DNA of 64,000 bases from SIG77 sp045589595 (GTDB lineage: Bacteria; Verrucomicrobiota; Lentisphaeria; Victivallales; UBA1829). Of this stretch, positions 1-8,574 are shown piece after piece (the first letter of the stretch is position 1; every line of letters starts with the position of its first letter). The translations under genes were made by a program, and so were the position numbers. The notes beneath the pieces were generated by a model, which saw only the letters and a program-made list of their open reading frames with translations, ran no database searches and was not told the origin of the DNA. The stretch covers positions 92,424 to 156,423 of the forward strand of contig JAZNPK010000043.1 in the NCBI GenBank assembly GCA_045589595.1, in the 5' to 3' direction.

Positions 1-2
1 AT

Positions 3-2084
3 GAAGACACATGTTCAAAAATCATTTGTTCCGTTCCGCCTTACAATCTGAATTTTGTGGGACGCATCAAAGATTTGAGTAATGTCCGGCAGATTTGTCA
101 GCACAGCGGGATGGCTGCCGGCTCCATTCCGGTGATCCACGGCGAACCGGGCTGTGGAAAAAGTGAGATCGCCTTTGCTTACGCACACGGTTATGCTTCT
201 GAATATCCCGGCGGGCTTTTTTTTGTTCCGATGGAGCATGTGACAGAATGGAGTATGGCGTGGCAGAAACTCTCAAATGAATATGATAATAAACGCTGTA
301 TGGCGATTTATGAACTTCTGGGCTTGAAGAAGGACGACCGGAAACTGCCGCCGGAAGAATTTGCGAAGACGTTCGCCCGGCAGATGTGGATCCATGTTTC
401 CGACAGCGGCCGTACATTGATCCTCCTGGATAATCTTGACTGTATGGAGCTCATTTCGGAGGGCGGTCTGAAAAGACTGTTTCCCAATGGCAGTATCCCG
501 GAAAATCTGGATCTGATCGCCACTACCCGGAATACGCCCCATCCGCTCCAGAACAGTAAGGCGGTTCCCGTCCCCATCGGTGATCTCGGGGAAGAAGCCG
601 CACTGGAACTTTTGCGTTTGCATTGTGAAGGATCGGATTTCAATCAGGCGCCGCCGATGGATGGTGATGAGACAGCTGCCGCAAAAGAACTGCTGAGGTT
701 TCTGCAATATCACGCATGGTCTGTGGAGATCATCGCCGGGTATCTGGGGCAGGAATACCGTTACGGGGCAACACCCCGGACGATTTTGGAACAGCTGAAA
801 GATAATTTTGAGATCAACACAAGATACAAAACGCTCCGGGAGATCCCCGACAGCATTGATGCCCTGCTGAATCCGACCATTGAACAGATCCGGAAACAGG
901 AATTAGGCGGGGAGATCCTCGAATTGGCAAGCGCAGCTGCCATGTTTTCGCCGGATGCCGTGGGACTCGATCTGCTCAGAAAGTTCTGGATAAAGCGTTA
1001 TGGCGGTGTGACTTGCAGTAAAACGGACTCCTGGCTTTTTGCATGGGAGACCCTGAAAGATCATCACCTGCTTTCTGTGGAAAATAACGGCATTTCCCGT
1101 ATGCACCGTCTGACACAAAATTACTTTTTGAAATTCGGTCAGAAAAAACAGAAGGGGTTTGCAGATGATATCAGAATCACCATAGAACAGACCCCAAAAT
1201 CCGATTTTAAAAAAGAGGATGCCGTGGCTGTTGCCGGCTTGGCAAAATTCATCCTTGCGCAATCGTGGAACGGGGAATTTTTACATTCCATTCCCAACTG
1301 GGTGGAAGATATTTTGCTGGAATGGTATTGCATTGATGACGCAAAAATCCTGCTGGATGAACTGGAAAAAATCGCCAATGACCATAAGGACGATGCTGAT
1401 CTGGCATATTCATTGATCAGTATCCGTGGAAAATTTTATGAACGATCCGGCAACTTTGCGCAGGCATTGGAGAAGTATCAGAACGCGCTGAAAACGGCTC
1501 AAAATGCCAAAGATGATCAGATGATCGCTGGTTCTTATCTTTGCATCGGAAATGTGTATTCTGATCTTGGCGACTTTGAAAAAGCGCTTGAGTTTTATAC
1601 CAAAAGTTTGGAAATCAAAAAACAAACCCTTCCGGAAAATCACCCCGATATCGCAGTCTCCTACAATAACATTGGAAATGTGTATTATAATCTTGGCGAG
1701 CATAAAAAAACGCTTGAGTTTTATACTAAAAGTCTTGAAATCCGGCAACAAACCCTTCCGGAAAATCATCCCGATATCGCAGTCTCCTACAATAACATCG
1801 GGTGTGTGTATTCTGATCTTGGCGAGCATAAAAAATCGCTTGAGTTTTATACCAAAAGTCTTGAAATCCGGCAACAAACCCCTCCGGAAAATCACCCCGA
1901 TATCGCAGACTCCTACTATAACATTGGGTTAGTGTACAAAAGGCTGAAAGACTATGAAAATGCATTGTTGTCCTTTACAAAGGCAAAAGAGATTTATGCA
2001 ATCTGCTATGGCGTGGAACATCCGGAAACCGTTGACTGCAATAAACGCATAGAGGACATCAAAGGCGAAATTGCAGCCGGCTAA
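3..2084 (+). CDS. NB-ARC/TPR STAND-type ATPase (5'-truncated by window edge)
   Basis: A regulatory STAND ATPase of the AP-ATPase/NB-ARC type with a C-terminal TPR sensor. The frame is open from base 3 with no stop. Residues just before the GTG at 57 read NLNFVGRIKDL, the typical FVGR entry into an NB-ARC domain, so the true start and any N-terminal effector (often TIR or a peptidase in this family) lie upstream of the window. Counting from 57: P-loop GEPGCGKS (about 29-36), Walker B LILLDNLD (about 121-128), ATTRN sensor (about 155), and the winged-helix signature MHRLTQ (about 348). The C-terminus holds kinesin-light-chain-like TPRs of exactly 42 residues, nearly identical copies. The family is known for ligand-triggered oligomerisation in immunity or signalling; this protein's ligand is unknown. 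A short continuation (NWWEKLKRLF) in the next frame after the stop hints at a lost original C-terminus. Confidence 0.85.
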   Translation, partial: EDTCSKIICSVPPYNLNFVGRIKDLSNVRQICQHSGMAAGSIPVIHGEPGCGKSEIAFAYAHGYASEYPGGLFFVPMEHVTEWSMAWQKLSNEYDNKRCMAIYELLGLKKDDRKLPPEEFAKTFARQMWIHVSDSGRTLILLDNLDCMELISEGGLKRLFPNGSIPENLDLIATTRNTPHPLQNSKAVPVPIGDLGEEAALELLRLHCEGSDFNQAPPMDGDETAAAKELLRFLQYHAWSVEIIAGYLGQEYRYGATPRTILEQLKDNFEINTRYKTLREIPDSIDALLNPTIEQIRKQELGGEILELASAAAMFSPDAVGLDLLRKFWIKRYGGVTCSKTDSWLFAWETLKDHHLLSVENNGISRMHRLTQNYFLKFGQKKQKGFADDIRITIEQTPKSDFKKEDAVAVAGLAKFILAQSWNGEFLHSIPNWVEDILLEWYCIDDAKILLDELEKIANDHKDDADLAYSLISIRGKFYERSGNFAQALEKYQNALKTAQNAKDDQMIAGSYLCIGNVYSDLGDFEKALEFYTKSLEIKKQTLPENHPDIAVSYNNIGNVYYNLGEHKKTLEFYTKSLEIRQQTLPENHPDIAVSYNNIGCVYSDLGEHKKSLEFYTKSLEIRQQTPPENHPDIADSYYNIGLVYKRLKDYENALLSFTKAKEIYAICYGVEHPETVDCNKRIEDIKGEIAAG
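1565..1942 (+). repeat. Three tandem 126-bp repeats encoding 42-residue TPRs
   Basis: Three consecutive units (about 1565-1690, 1691-1816 and 1817-1942) repeat almost base for base inside the NB-ARC/TPR gene. Each encodes the pattern LGEHKKxLEFYTKSLEIRQQ followed by TLPENHPDIAVSYNNIG. The low divergence points to recent duplication and makes copy-number change by recombination likely. Confidence 0.9.
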
Positions 2085-2237
2085 CTGGTGGGAAAAACTC
2101 AAACGCCTGTTCCGGAAGCAGCCGGGCTCGAAGACGAATAAGTGAGACTTTGCGTGCCGAACTGGTACTATCAGCAGAAAAACCGTGTGAAAGCGCAATT
2201 TGAAAACATCAAACTGATGTGCAAATGAGTTGACGGA
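2085..2237. other. Convergent intergenic spacer with degenerate coding traces
   Basis: No convincing gene. The first 60 bases read in the frame after the STAND gene stop as NWWEKLKRLFRKQ and end at a TGA; a further 28-codon frame ends at 2228. Both look like leftovers of a longer C-terminus or of a decayed gene. No strong terminator hairpin was found. Confidence 0.4.
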
Positions 2238-2867
2238 TCACAGCCGTTCTCTGCAGAGATCGCCACAGCCGGATTTGCGGCAGGACTCTTTGCACAGAGC
2301 CACGATCAGCGCATGGTATTCTCTGTAAATGGTCACATCGGCAGTCAGCGCATCCATAAAGATTTTCTGCAGGGAATCATACGGCAGACTGCCGTCCAGC
2401 TCCAGATGCCGTTCTGCCACACGCCGGGTGTAGGCGTCGATCACAAATACCGGTTTGTCAAAAGCATAAAGCAGAATGCTGTCCGCCGTTTCCCGCCCGA
2501 CACCTTTGACAGCGAGCAGTTGTTTCCGCAACGCCCGTACATCACCGGACGCCGCAACAGCGTCCCCGTGATCCATGATAAATTGCGCCATCGCTTTGAG
2601 ATAAGCACATTTCTGCGTGAAAAATCCAGCCGGACGGATCAATTCCTGCAATGCCGCATCCGGCATTTTCAGAACTTTCTGCGGTGACATGACATCTGCC
2701 GCAAGCAGACCGTTGATGGCTTTTTCCACATTGGTCCACGCCGTGTTCTGCGTCAGGATCGCCCCGGTGATGATCTCCCACTGTTCGCCGGATTGACAGG
2801 GCCACCAATTCTGCGGACCGAAGTGTGCAAGCAGAATATCAAAAAGGTGACGGATCGGCGTTGTCAT
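2238..2867 (-). CDS. HhH-GPD DNA glycosylase, endonuclease III-related (MagIII/COG2231-like)
   Basis: A base-excision-repair glycosylase of 209 residues. The helix-hairpin-helix reads VKGVGRETADSILLYAF and is followed by PVFVIDAYTRR, where the Asp matches the catalytic Asp of the HhH-GPD family. The residue equal to E. coli Nth Lys120 is Glu (GRETAD), so bifunctional lyase activity is not expected. That pattern fits the MagIII-like 3-methyladenine glycosylases. The C-terminal cysteines (CKESCRKSGCGDLC) do not keep the usual C-X6-C-X2-C-X5-C iron-sulfur spacing. The start chosen (ATG at 2867) overlaps the upstream amidohydrolase stop as ATGA, implying translational coupling; in-frame Met codons further upstream lie inside that gene. 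Base specificity cannot be told from sequence. Confidence 0.8.
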   Translation of the reverse strand: MTTPIRHLFDILLAHFGPQNWWPCQSGEQWEIITGAILTQNTAWTNVEKAINGLLAADVMSPQKVLKMPDAALQELIRPAGFFTQKCAYLKAMAQFIMDHGDAVAASGDVRALRKQLLAVKGVGRETADSILLYAFDKPVFVIDAYTRRVAERHLELDGSLPYDSLQKIFMDALTADVTIYREYHALIVALCKESCRKSGCGDLCRERL

Positions 2868-4270
2868 AACTCGTTGCTGTTGAATATACTTATGCCATTC
2901 TCGCTGTGAACCGGGCGTTTCAGCGCGCATAGATGGTCCATGGCAGCGCAATATTCTGCGATGGAGGAAAATACCGGTTGGTAATCCCCAACGATTTTTT
3001 TCGCACGCGCTCCGCCTTTTTCCAGAAGCACACAGACGATCGCCGCCTGAACAACAGCAGGATCAAACACAGCATATTCGGGATATTTTATTTCGCAGTC
3101 CGCCCCGTGGCAGCCGCCGCCCATACCCGAAGAAAACGGCTGGATCACCGGCATCACCGCGCCCACATTTCCCATATCCGAGCCGCCGCGGTTCTGTATC
3201 GTTCTGCTCCGGTCGAAGCAGACATTTTCCTTTCCGAAGAGGTCGCACCCGACTTCGTATGCAATGTTTTGAAAGTCCGGGCAGTCGCAATCCTTTTCGG
3301 GGATATACATTTCCAGATCTTCGATTTCGACATCTGCGCCAACGGCAAGGGCTCCCGCCGCGTATGCTCTGTTGATCTTTTCATTGATATCTTTCAGCAC
3401 ATGGTAATCGTTGGCGCGGACATTGGATTCCACAACTGCTTTGCCGGGAATGAATTGCGGCGTTGTGCCCGCTCCGGTGATCACGGCGGAGTGCCGGACA
3501 AGGCAGTCTTCAGGGAACACTTCCCGGAGAGAATTGATGGCGTTCAGGGCGATCTGTGCCGCAGAAAGCGCATTCACGCCGCCGGTCGGATAAGCACCGC
3601 TGTGACATTTGCTGCCGTAATAAGTGACCCGCTTGGCAATGATCCCGTTTGTGCCGGGCGCGATACGGAGTTTATGATTTCTGCCCGCATCCGTGTGGAT
3701 CATCAGCGCAAGATCCACACCGTCAAAAAAGCCCCGGCGCATAAATTCGCTTTTGCCGGAAATACTTTGGAGCGTGCCTTCCGCTTTCATTGCGGATCTG
3801 TCGGAAAGTTCGATCAGTTCCTCGGCGGGGACTGCCATAATGCGTATTCTGCCGCAAAGTTCCGGCAGGATCCCCGGCTCTTTCAACACCGCCGCAACGC
3901 CGAGCAGTGCTGCCGACTGACAATTATGACCGCAGGCGTGAACTGCCCCCGTCTCCGGATCGCTCTCCGGGTGTTCGGGCAGGATGATGCTGTCCATTTC
4001 AGCAAGTACCGCAACCGTGGGACCTTCTTTACCCGTATCGATATCGAAGAAAAATCCGGGGATATTCCCAGCGTCCACAGGCTTGAAACCCAGCGCCGTA
4101 TATTTCTCCCGGAGATAATCGTGGGCGATCCATTCTTTGAATCCCGTCTGGGGGTGGGACCAGATAAATTTTTCCGCGTCGTACATCATCCCGCGGTATT
4201 TTTCCATTTCCCGCGAGACGATCTCCGGCCATTTGCTGTTTTTTTCTTCCATTGCGGTCTTTACTTCCAT
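2864..4270 (-). CDS. M20-family amidohydrolase/metallopeptidase (M20D, AbgB-like)
   Basis: A cytosolic metal-dependent amidohydrolase of the M20D group, which hydrolyses N-acyl amino acids or p-aminobenzoyl-glutamate-type amides. Metal-site motifs are visible: VHACGHN (family HACGHDxH), PAEE with the catalytic and metal Glu residues, and a late HGAD-type histidine in GGCHGADCEIKYPEY. The length (468) is typical. An alternative start at the seventh residue (MEEKNSKW) is possible, since no strong ribosome-binding site picks one. It sits 16 bp after the oxidoreductase gene and overlaps the glycosylase start, so it belongs to the 6335-to-2238 operon. Substrate unknown. Confidence 0.85.
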   Translation of the reverse strand: MEVKTAMEEKNSKWPEIVSREMEKYRGMMYDAEKFIWSHPQTGFKEWIAHDYLREKYTALGFKPVDAGNIPGFFFDIDTGKEGPTVAVLAEMDSIILPEHPESDPETGAVHACGHNCQSAALLGVAAVLKEPGILPELCGRIRIMAVPAEELIELSDRSAMKAEGTLQSISGKSEFMRRGFFDGVDLALMIHTDAGRNHKLRIAPGTNGIIAKRVTYYGSKCHSGAYPTGGVNALSAAQIALNAINSLREVFPEDCLVRHSAVITGAGTTPQFIPGKAVVESNVRANDYHVLKDINEKINRAYAAGALAVGADVEIEDLEMYIPEKDCDCPDFQNIAYEVGCDLFGKENVCFDRSRTIQNRGGSDMGNVGAVMPVIQPFSSGMGGGCHGADCEIKYPEYAVFDPAVVQAAIVCVLLEKGGARAKKIVGDYQPVFSSIAEYCAAMDHLCALKRPVHSENGISIFNSNEL

Positions 4271-4286
4271 TCTTCAGGGTGTCAGC

Positions 4287-5303
4287 TCAAATCCGGATCA
4301 CACCGGATGCGGCAAGTGTGACTTCATGGACCGTATAGTCGTGCTGCCGGGTGTAATCGTCGGGTCTCTCACCGCGTGCCATCGCCACAAAGTCCTGCAG
4401 CTGAACTTCATAGCGGTCGGCAACAGGACCGAATTTCAGCGTATGGATATCGGATTCATATTTCCCGAAAGGTTCTTTCAGGGAAAGACGGACTTCGATC
4501 TCTTTTCCGTCGTAGCGTTCCACCGGAGAAAACTCAATGGAGCCTTTTGTGCCGCCGATGCGGAGACGCCTGCTCATGCCCCAGTCGCGGCTGCATACCG
4601 TGACGACCGCGTGTGCGTGGGGATATTCCAGCACGGCAACACCGTTGTTCAGGGATCTGTCGCCCGGACATGCCGGTTTCAGAAACGGATGAACATGCTC
4701 CGGACGCCCCAGCATCGTTACGATGTAATCGATCAGATGACAGCCCAGATTGAACATGATCCCGCCTTTGAAATTGGGGAGATATTCCTGATTGTATTCC
4801 GCACCGCCGTAACAGTGATTCATATCTGCCTGAATCTCAAAGATATCCCCCAGCATCCCGTTTTTTATGGCATCAATGGCAAAACGGATGGCGGGATTTC
4901 CCCGGAACATATACCCCATCTGGAAAGGCAGATTCTGTTTTTCGCACAGATCCAGCAGTTTTTTATAGGCGGCAAGATCTTCGCCGCAGGGTTTGTCAAC
5001 ATGCATCGGGATGCCCCGTTCCGCAAACTTCATGGCAACAGGAACAAGATCCAGGTTCGGGACTTCGATCAGCACGCCGTCCGGTTTTTCTTCGTTCAAT
5101 GCCTGATCTAGCGTGATGAACCGTTCCCCTTTGTAACTTTCAAACTCATCAGCGCCGATAAATTTGGGTGTCCGGGCAAACTCCCGGTCGTCCACCACGC
5201 CGACGACTTCGATGGTGTCCTTCATGCGTTTCAATGTGCTGTATTTACCGAGAGCATGCTCATGGGAGACACCGATCTGGATCATCCGGAATTTCTTTTC
5301 CAT
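4287..5303 (-). CDS. Gfo/Idh/MocA family NAD(P)-dependent oxidoreductase
   Basis: A 338-residue sugar or inositol-type dehydrogenase. The N-terminal Rossmann fold begins FRMIQIGVSHEHALGKY, a variant of the usual GxGxxG with His in the glycine stretch. The catalytic EKP-type motif appears as HVDKPCGED, and the second half is the alpha/beta substrate domain containing GGIMFNLGCHLIDYI, where the active-site His is expected. Only 3 bp separate it from the upstream MDR dehydrogenase, so the two are co-transcribed and may act one after the other on a polyol or sugar. Specificity is not assignable. Confidence 0.85.
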   Translation of the reverse strand: MEKKFRMIQIGVSHEHALGKYSTLKRMKDTIEVVGVVDDREFARTPKFIGADEFESYKGERFITLDQALNEEKPDGVLIEVPNLDLVPVAMKFAERGIPMHVDKPCGEDLAAYKKLLDLCEKQNLPFQMGYMFRGNPAIRFAIDAIKNGMLGDIFEIQADMNHCYGGAEYNQEYLPNFKGGIMFNLGCHLIDYIVTMLGRPEHVHPFLKPACPGDRSLNNGVAVLEYPHAHAVVTVCSRDWGMSRRLRIGGTKGSIEFSPVERYDGKEIEVRLSLKEPFGKYESDIHTLKFGPVADRYEVQLQDFVAMARGERPDDYTRQHDYTVHEVTLAASGVIRI

Positions 5304-5306
5304 CGT

Positions 5307-6335
5307 TTACCTCTTTTCTTCCTGATTTATCATATTCCAGTCAAACAGAACGCCCAGTGGCGGATTTTTTGCTGAAGCCAGTTCGGCATACAGGGATTCC
5401 GCGTCTTCCGGCGATACGATGCGCCCGATCAGCGGGGCTGCGCACAACCGTCCCGCTTTCAGCAGCTTGAGATAGGTCCGGCAGTCATCCGGTTCCGTCC
5501 ATGCACCGGGTCTGGATTCGATTTTCGGGCGGGAGTGGGTGTGACATCCGATCAGCTGTACGCCGCGGCGGTGAACATATTTATAGAAATCGATGTTCTG
5601 ATCTGATATCCGTGTGCAGCCGAGTAATGCGATACGCCCTTCAAACGCAACATATTCCAACGCCTGCTGAAGTCCGGCGATGTGTCCGGTAACTTCAACT
5701 ACAGCCTCCGGACCTTTGCCGTCCGTGGCAGCTTTGACTTGCTGAATGAAATCCGGATCGCGGGGATCAAAGACAAGATCGGCGCCGAGTTTCTGCGCAA
5801 GAGCCCGCCGTTCCGGAGAAAAATCACATGCCATGACCGGACACGCTCCCGAAAGTTTTGCGATTTGAACCGCAAACAATCCCAGCAGACCGAGTCCGGC
5901 GACCATGACCGCTTCGCCAACTTCAACCTGCAGTTTCCGGATGCTCAGAAACGGAAATGTGGAAAGAAAGGCGAATGCCGCCTCTTTCATATCCACGCCG
6001 TCCGGGACCGGGATCACGTCCGATTCTTTCAGCTTTGTGTACAGGCAGTGAGACGCCTTGATGATCAGGATCCTGTCGCCGGGACGCAGACTCCGGACGC
6101 CGCTGCCCACCGCCGCCACATGGCCGGATGCACTGTATCCGGGATAAACGGGGAACCCGTCCTCAACGCCCCAGGTATTCGGAAGTGCTTTGTAATAAGC
6201 GAGTTCTGTTCCCGCGCTGAGAACATCCCAGTCCATCTGTGCGAGAATTTCGTTCTCAGCCAGAGTGCAGTCCATCGGTTCCGATCTGAAAGCAGCCTTT
6301 TCCGCTTCCGGAAGAAATACTCTTTTGTTCTCCAT
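5307..6335 (-). CDS. MDR-superfamily dehydrogenase lacking catalytic zinc ligands
   Basis: A medium-chain dehydrogenase/reductase with a GroES-like N-domain and a Rossmann C-domain (VMVAGLGLLGLFAVQIAKL, then a CDFSPERRALAQKLGAD nucleotide-binding strand). In classical zinc alcohol dehydrogenases the catalytic Cys and the GHE His are conserved. Here those places read SAGTELAYYK and YPGYSASGHVAAVG, so the catalytic zinc site looks absent, and no structural-zinc cysteine cluster is seen. The SAGTE motif is shared with a subgroup of zinc-less sugar or alcohol dehydrogenases. Start set at ATG 6335 (MENKRVF); an ATG three codons earlier is possible. First gene of a four-gene operon with the MocA-type oxidoreductase, M20 hydrolase and glycosylase. 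Confidence 0.8.
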   Translation of the reverse strand: MENKRVFLPEAEKAAFRSEPMDCTLAENEILAQMDWDVLSAGTELAYYKALPNTWGVEDGFPVYPGYSASGHVAAVGSGVRSLRPGDRILIIKASHCLYTKLKESDVIPVPDGVDMKEAAFAFLSTFPFLSIRKLQVEVGEAVMVAGLGLLGLFAVQIAKLSGACPVMACDFSPERRALAQKLGADLVFDPRDPDFIQQVKAATDGKGPEAVVEVTGHIAGLQQALEYVAFEGRIALLGCTRISDQNIDFYKYVHRRGVQLIGCHTHSRPKIESRPGAWTEPDDCRTYLKLLKAGRLCAAPLIGRIVSPEDAESLYAELASAKNPPLGVLFDWNMINQEEKR

Positions 6336-6415
6336 TATGATCACACTTTCTCCGGGAACCTCCGCCGATCCGGCAGAAATTCCGTTTTTTATACAGGAAG
6401 ATTTTTTGTCGCAGA

Positions 6416-6444
6416 ACTGTAATGCTTAACCGTTTCTCTTTCAA
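6416..6444 (-). promoter_or_regulatory. Sigma-70-type promoter for the 6335-to-2238 operon
   Basis: On the minus strand, -35 TTGAAA (6444-6439) and -10 TACAGT (6421-6416) are separated by 17 bp, about 80 bp upstream of the dehydrogenase start. The rest of the 6345-6495 gap shows no gene. Confidence 0.55.
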
Positions 6445-6495
6445 GTCCGGTTGACAGAAAAAAACAATATTTTTGTCTGTATCCGATCTCCCGGT

Positions 6496-6915
6496 TCATT
6501 TGCCGTACAGCAGAAAAAGGCTCCCCGCCATGATCAGCCCGGTCCCGGCTGCGAGCTGCCATGTGAATTTTTCGTGGAGGAAGATCACGCCGAAAATGAC
6601 CACCAGCACAACACTGAGTTTGTCGATCGGAACGACCTTTGACGCATCGCCCTCCTGAAGCGCTTTGAAGTAAAAAAGCCAGGACAAACCGGTTGCCAAC
6701 CCGGAAGCGATCAGGAATGTCATATTTCTTCCGTTCAGGACTTTGAAATCTTCAACGCTCCCGGAAAACAGAACGATCCCCCAACTCAAAAACAAAACGA
6801 TCGTTGTCCTGACCGCTGTTGCCAGATTGGAATTCACATCCTTCAAGCCGACTTTCGCAAAAATCGCTGTCAGCGCAGCAAAAACAGCCGATGCGATCGC
6901 ATAATATTTCCACAT
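6496..6915 (-). CDS. EamA-family half-size membrane transporter
   Basis: A 139-residue inner-membrane protein made of one EamA (drug/metabolite transporter) unit. Hydrophobic segments lie at about 3-20, 33-51, 66-85, 95-113 and 118-136. The last carries the EamA-typical pattern VIFLHEKFTWQLAAGTGLIM. Full DMT exporters have two such units, so this one probably works as a homodimer. It starts 21 bp after the SGNH hydrolase gene on the same strand and is probably co-transcribed with it. Substrate unknown. Confidence 0.85.
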   Translation of the reverse strand: MWKYYAIASAVFAALTAIFAKVGLKDVNSNLATAVRTTIVLFLSWGIVLFSGSVEDFKVLNGRNMTFLIASGLATGLSWLFYFKALQEGDASKVVPIDKLSVVLVVIFGVIFLHEKFTWQLAAGTGLIMAGSLFLLYGK

Positions 6916-6936
6916 GATATTCTGCCCTGTTGTGAC

Positions 6937-8223
6937 TTAGTTACAGATATTTACTTGTTTTTCAGCCGGGAACAGTTCCATCAGTGCGGCGGAAAAAAGT
7001 TTCATGCCGCGCAGATCGGGGTGATTGATCCCGTTGGTCATACACGCCATATAGGGGAAACCCATTTCCGCCCATTCGGCATATTTTGCGGATGCATCCG
7101 CCAGAGCGATCCCGTTCTTTTCCGTAAAGTCGCGCAGGAAATGGACGAATTTCCGGGGATCGTCTTTGCAAAAACGGATTTCCCGTACGGTATGACCCGC
7201 CATCCAGGAGGCAAGGATCCAGTGAGGCGTCAGGATGATCCATTCTTTACCGGCGGCACGGAACGCTTTCAGGATCTTTTCATAAGCCGGGATGAATCGT
7301 TCAGGGGTGGTCCCGGCATCGTTGACAAATTCACTGACGATCAGGTCTGCATCCGTTTCCAGAATGCGTGACGCAAAATGGAAGGGGGAATCTTCTGCCG
7401 CGGCAAGGAAATCCATTGAGGTGTGTCCATCCCATCCGCGTGAGATCAATTCGATTTTGCAGCGGGGATATTTTTTTGCCAGAGCCTTTGTAAAAAGGAC
7501 CTGCCAGTGCTGATTTTCGGGCAGATAATTACATTCAGTAACGCTGTCGCCCCAGGCGAGGACCCGCAGTTTTTTTCCTTTACGGAGTTTTTTCAGCGTG
7601 CCGGGCAGCAGGGGTTCTGCGGAACCGGCACGGGGGAGACGGGAAAAGCGTTTTTTCGTGACCGGATAGATCATTTCTTCAGTCAGGCGGTCATAATGCC
7701 GGGAGTAGTAAATGTTTGCCAGCCGTTCCCAGCCCCGGGGCAGGGCGGGAACACGGGGCATGATCGGATGCGTTTTGCCGCAGATCACGCGGATCTCACC
7801 GTTTTCTCTGTTCCGGATCACGGAATCGAGCCGGGAAAGACAATGATCGTAGGAGATGAAGACGGGCATCCCCTCCCGGATCTTTCCCTTTTCCAGACGC
7901 CCGGCACTGCCCCAGATCTCTTCACATTCATAATCTTTGCCACGTTTGAAGACCTTTCCCGCAGTGCTGCTGATGACCACGCTGCCGGGAATGAGTCCGC
8001 ATTCTGTCCAGTTATATCCTCTGCGGGTGAGTGCCTTGAACGCATACGGCGCATTCCAGCGGGCGTCGGGATTGAAAACGGGCAGGGCTTCGCAATATTC
8101 TTTTTCCACATGGACAGGTTCCGGCGGGGTGAGTCGGAGCTTCCGGCGTTTTCCGTCAATGGAAAGATTCAGTGTCCAGGCTTCCTTCTGATCCGGCAGA
8201 AAAGCGATCTTCTCACTTGTCAT
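6937..8223 (-). CDS. SGNH/GDSL-type hydrolase with N-terminal accessory domain
   Basis: A 428-residue putative carbohydrate esterase. The first half (about 1-200) is a beta-rich accessory region. The second half is a SGNH hydrolase: block I RVLAWGDSVTE supplies the Ser nucleophile, a mid-domain SEFVNDAGT occupies the block III Asn region, and NHPDLRGMKLF gives the terminal Asp/His pair. Start set at ATG 8223 because AGGTC lies 4 bp before it; a longer open frame upstream has no ribosome-binding site and would cross the promoter. No signal peptide is obvious, so the enzyme may be cytoplasmic. The likely role is deacylation of glycans; the exact ester is unknown. Confidence 0.82.
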   Translation of the reverse strand: MTSEKIAFLPDQKEAWTLNLSIDGKRRKLRLTPPEPVHVEKEYCEALPVFNPDARWNAPYAFKALTRRGYNWTECGLIPGSVVISSTAGKVFKRGKDYECEEIWGSAGRLEKGKIREGMPVFISYDHCLSRLDSVIRNRENGEIRVICGKTHPIMPRVPALPRGWERLANIYYSRHYDRLTEEMIYPVTKKRFSRLPRAGSAEPLLPGTLKKLRKGKKLRVLAWGDSVTECNYLPENQHWQVLFTKALAKKYPRCKIELISRGWDGHTSMDFLAAAEDSPFHFASRILETDADLIVSEFVNDAGTTPERFIPAYEKILKAFRAAGKEWIILTPHWILASWMAGHTVREIRFCKDDPRKFVHFLRDFTEKNGIALADASAKYAEWAEMGFPYMACMTNGINHPDLRGMKLFSAALMELFPAEKQVNICN

Positions 8224-8298
8224 AAAAGACCTCCGTGTGATCGGTGATTTGTTTTTTTGTATCAGCGTTGCAAAAGGTTGAAAAAAAGGGACACCGAT

Positions 8299-8326
8299 AA
8301 TATATACCACCGGAAAATTTTTGCAA
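8299..8326 (-). promoter_or_regulatory. Sigma-70-type promoter for SGNH hydrolase/EamA genes
   Basis: Minus-strand TTGCAA (8326-8321), 16-bp spacer, TATATT (8304-8299), about 75 bp upstream of the chosen start. Confidence 0.55.
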
Positions 8327-8433
8327 GCGGCATCCGCCGCGGACCGGGCGGAAGTTGATTTTATCTGTCGGATAAGCGGAAACGCTCCGGCAGATGAAAA
8401 GCGGATAAAAAAAGCAAAAACGCTGTAAACAGT

Positions 8434-8461
8434 TTGATTTTTCAGAACGATGGTGTAAAAT
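8434..8461 (+). promoter_or_regulatory. Sigma-70-type promoter for gene at 8575
   Basis: TTGATT (8434-8439), 16-bp spacer, TAAAAT (8456-8461), about 113 bp upstream of the ATG. Confidence 0.5.
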
Positions 8462-8574
8462 ATCCGGAAGAACAGCGCGATGTTCTGCGCTTACGATCAC
8501 AACGATGCCGAATCTGAATTTATCCGCATTGGCGGATGGATGTACAGAGATCCGGTCAGACAGGGAGAAAGATA

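Larger units (their letters stand above)
8224..8574. other. Divergent intergenic region (351 bp)
   Basis: Contains no supported gene. It holds back-to-back promoters for the SGNH hydrolase (minus) and the unknown barrel-like protein (plus), and AT-rich spacer. No riboswitch or clear operator was recognised. Confidence 0.6.

Noticed and set aside
2143..2228. A possible 28-codon gene (GTG start) after the STAND gene
   Set aside because: No ribosome-binding site and no recognisable product; more likely a coding relic.
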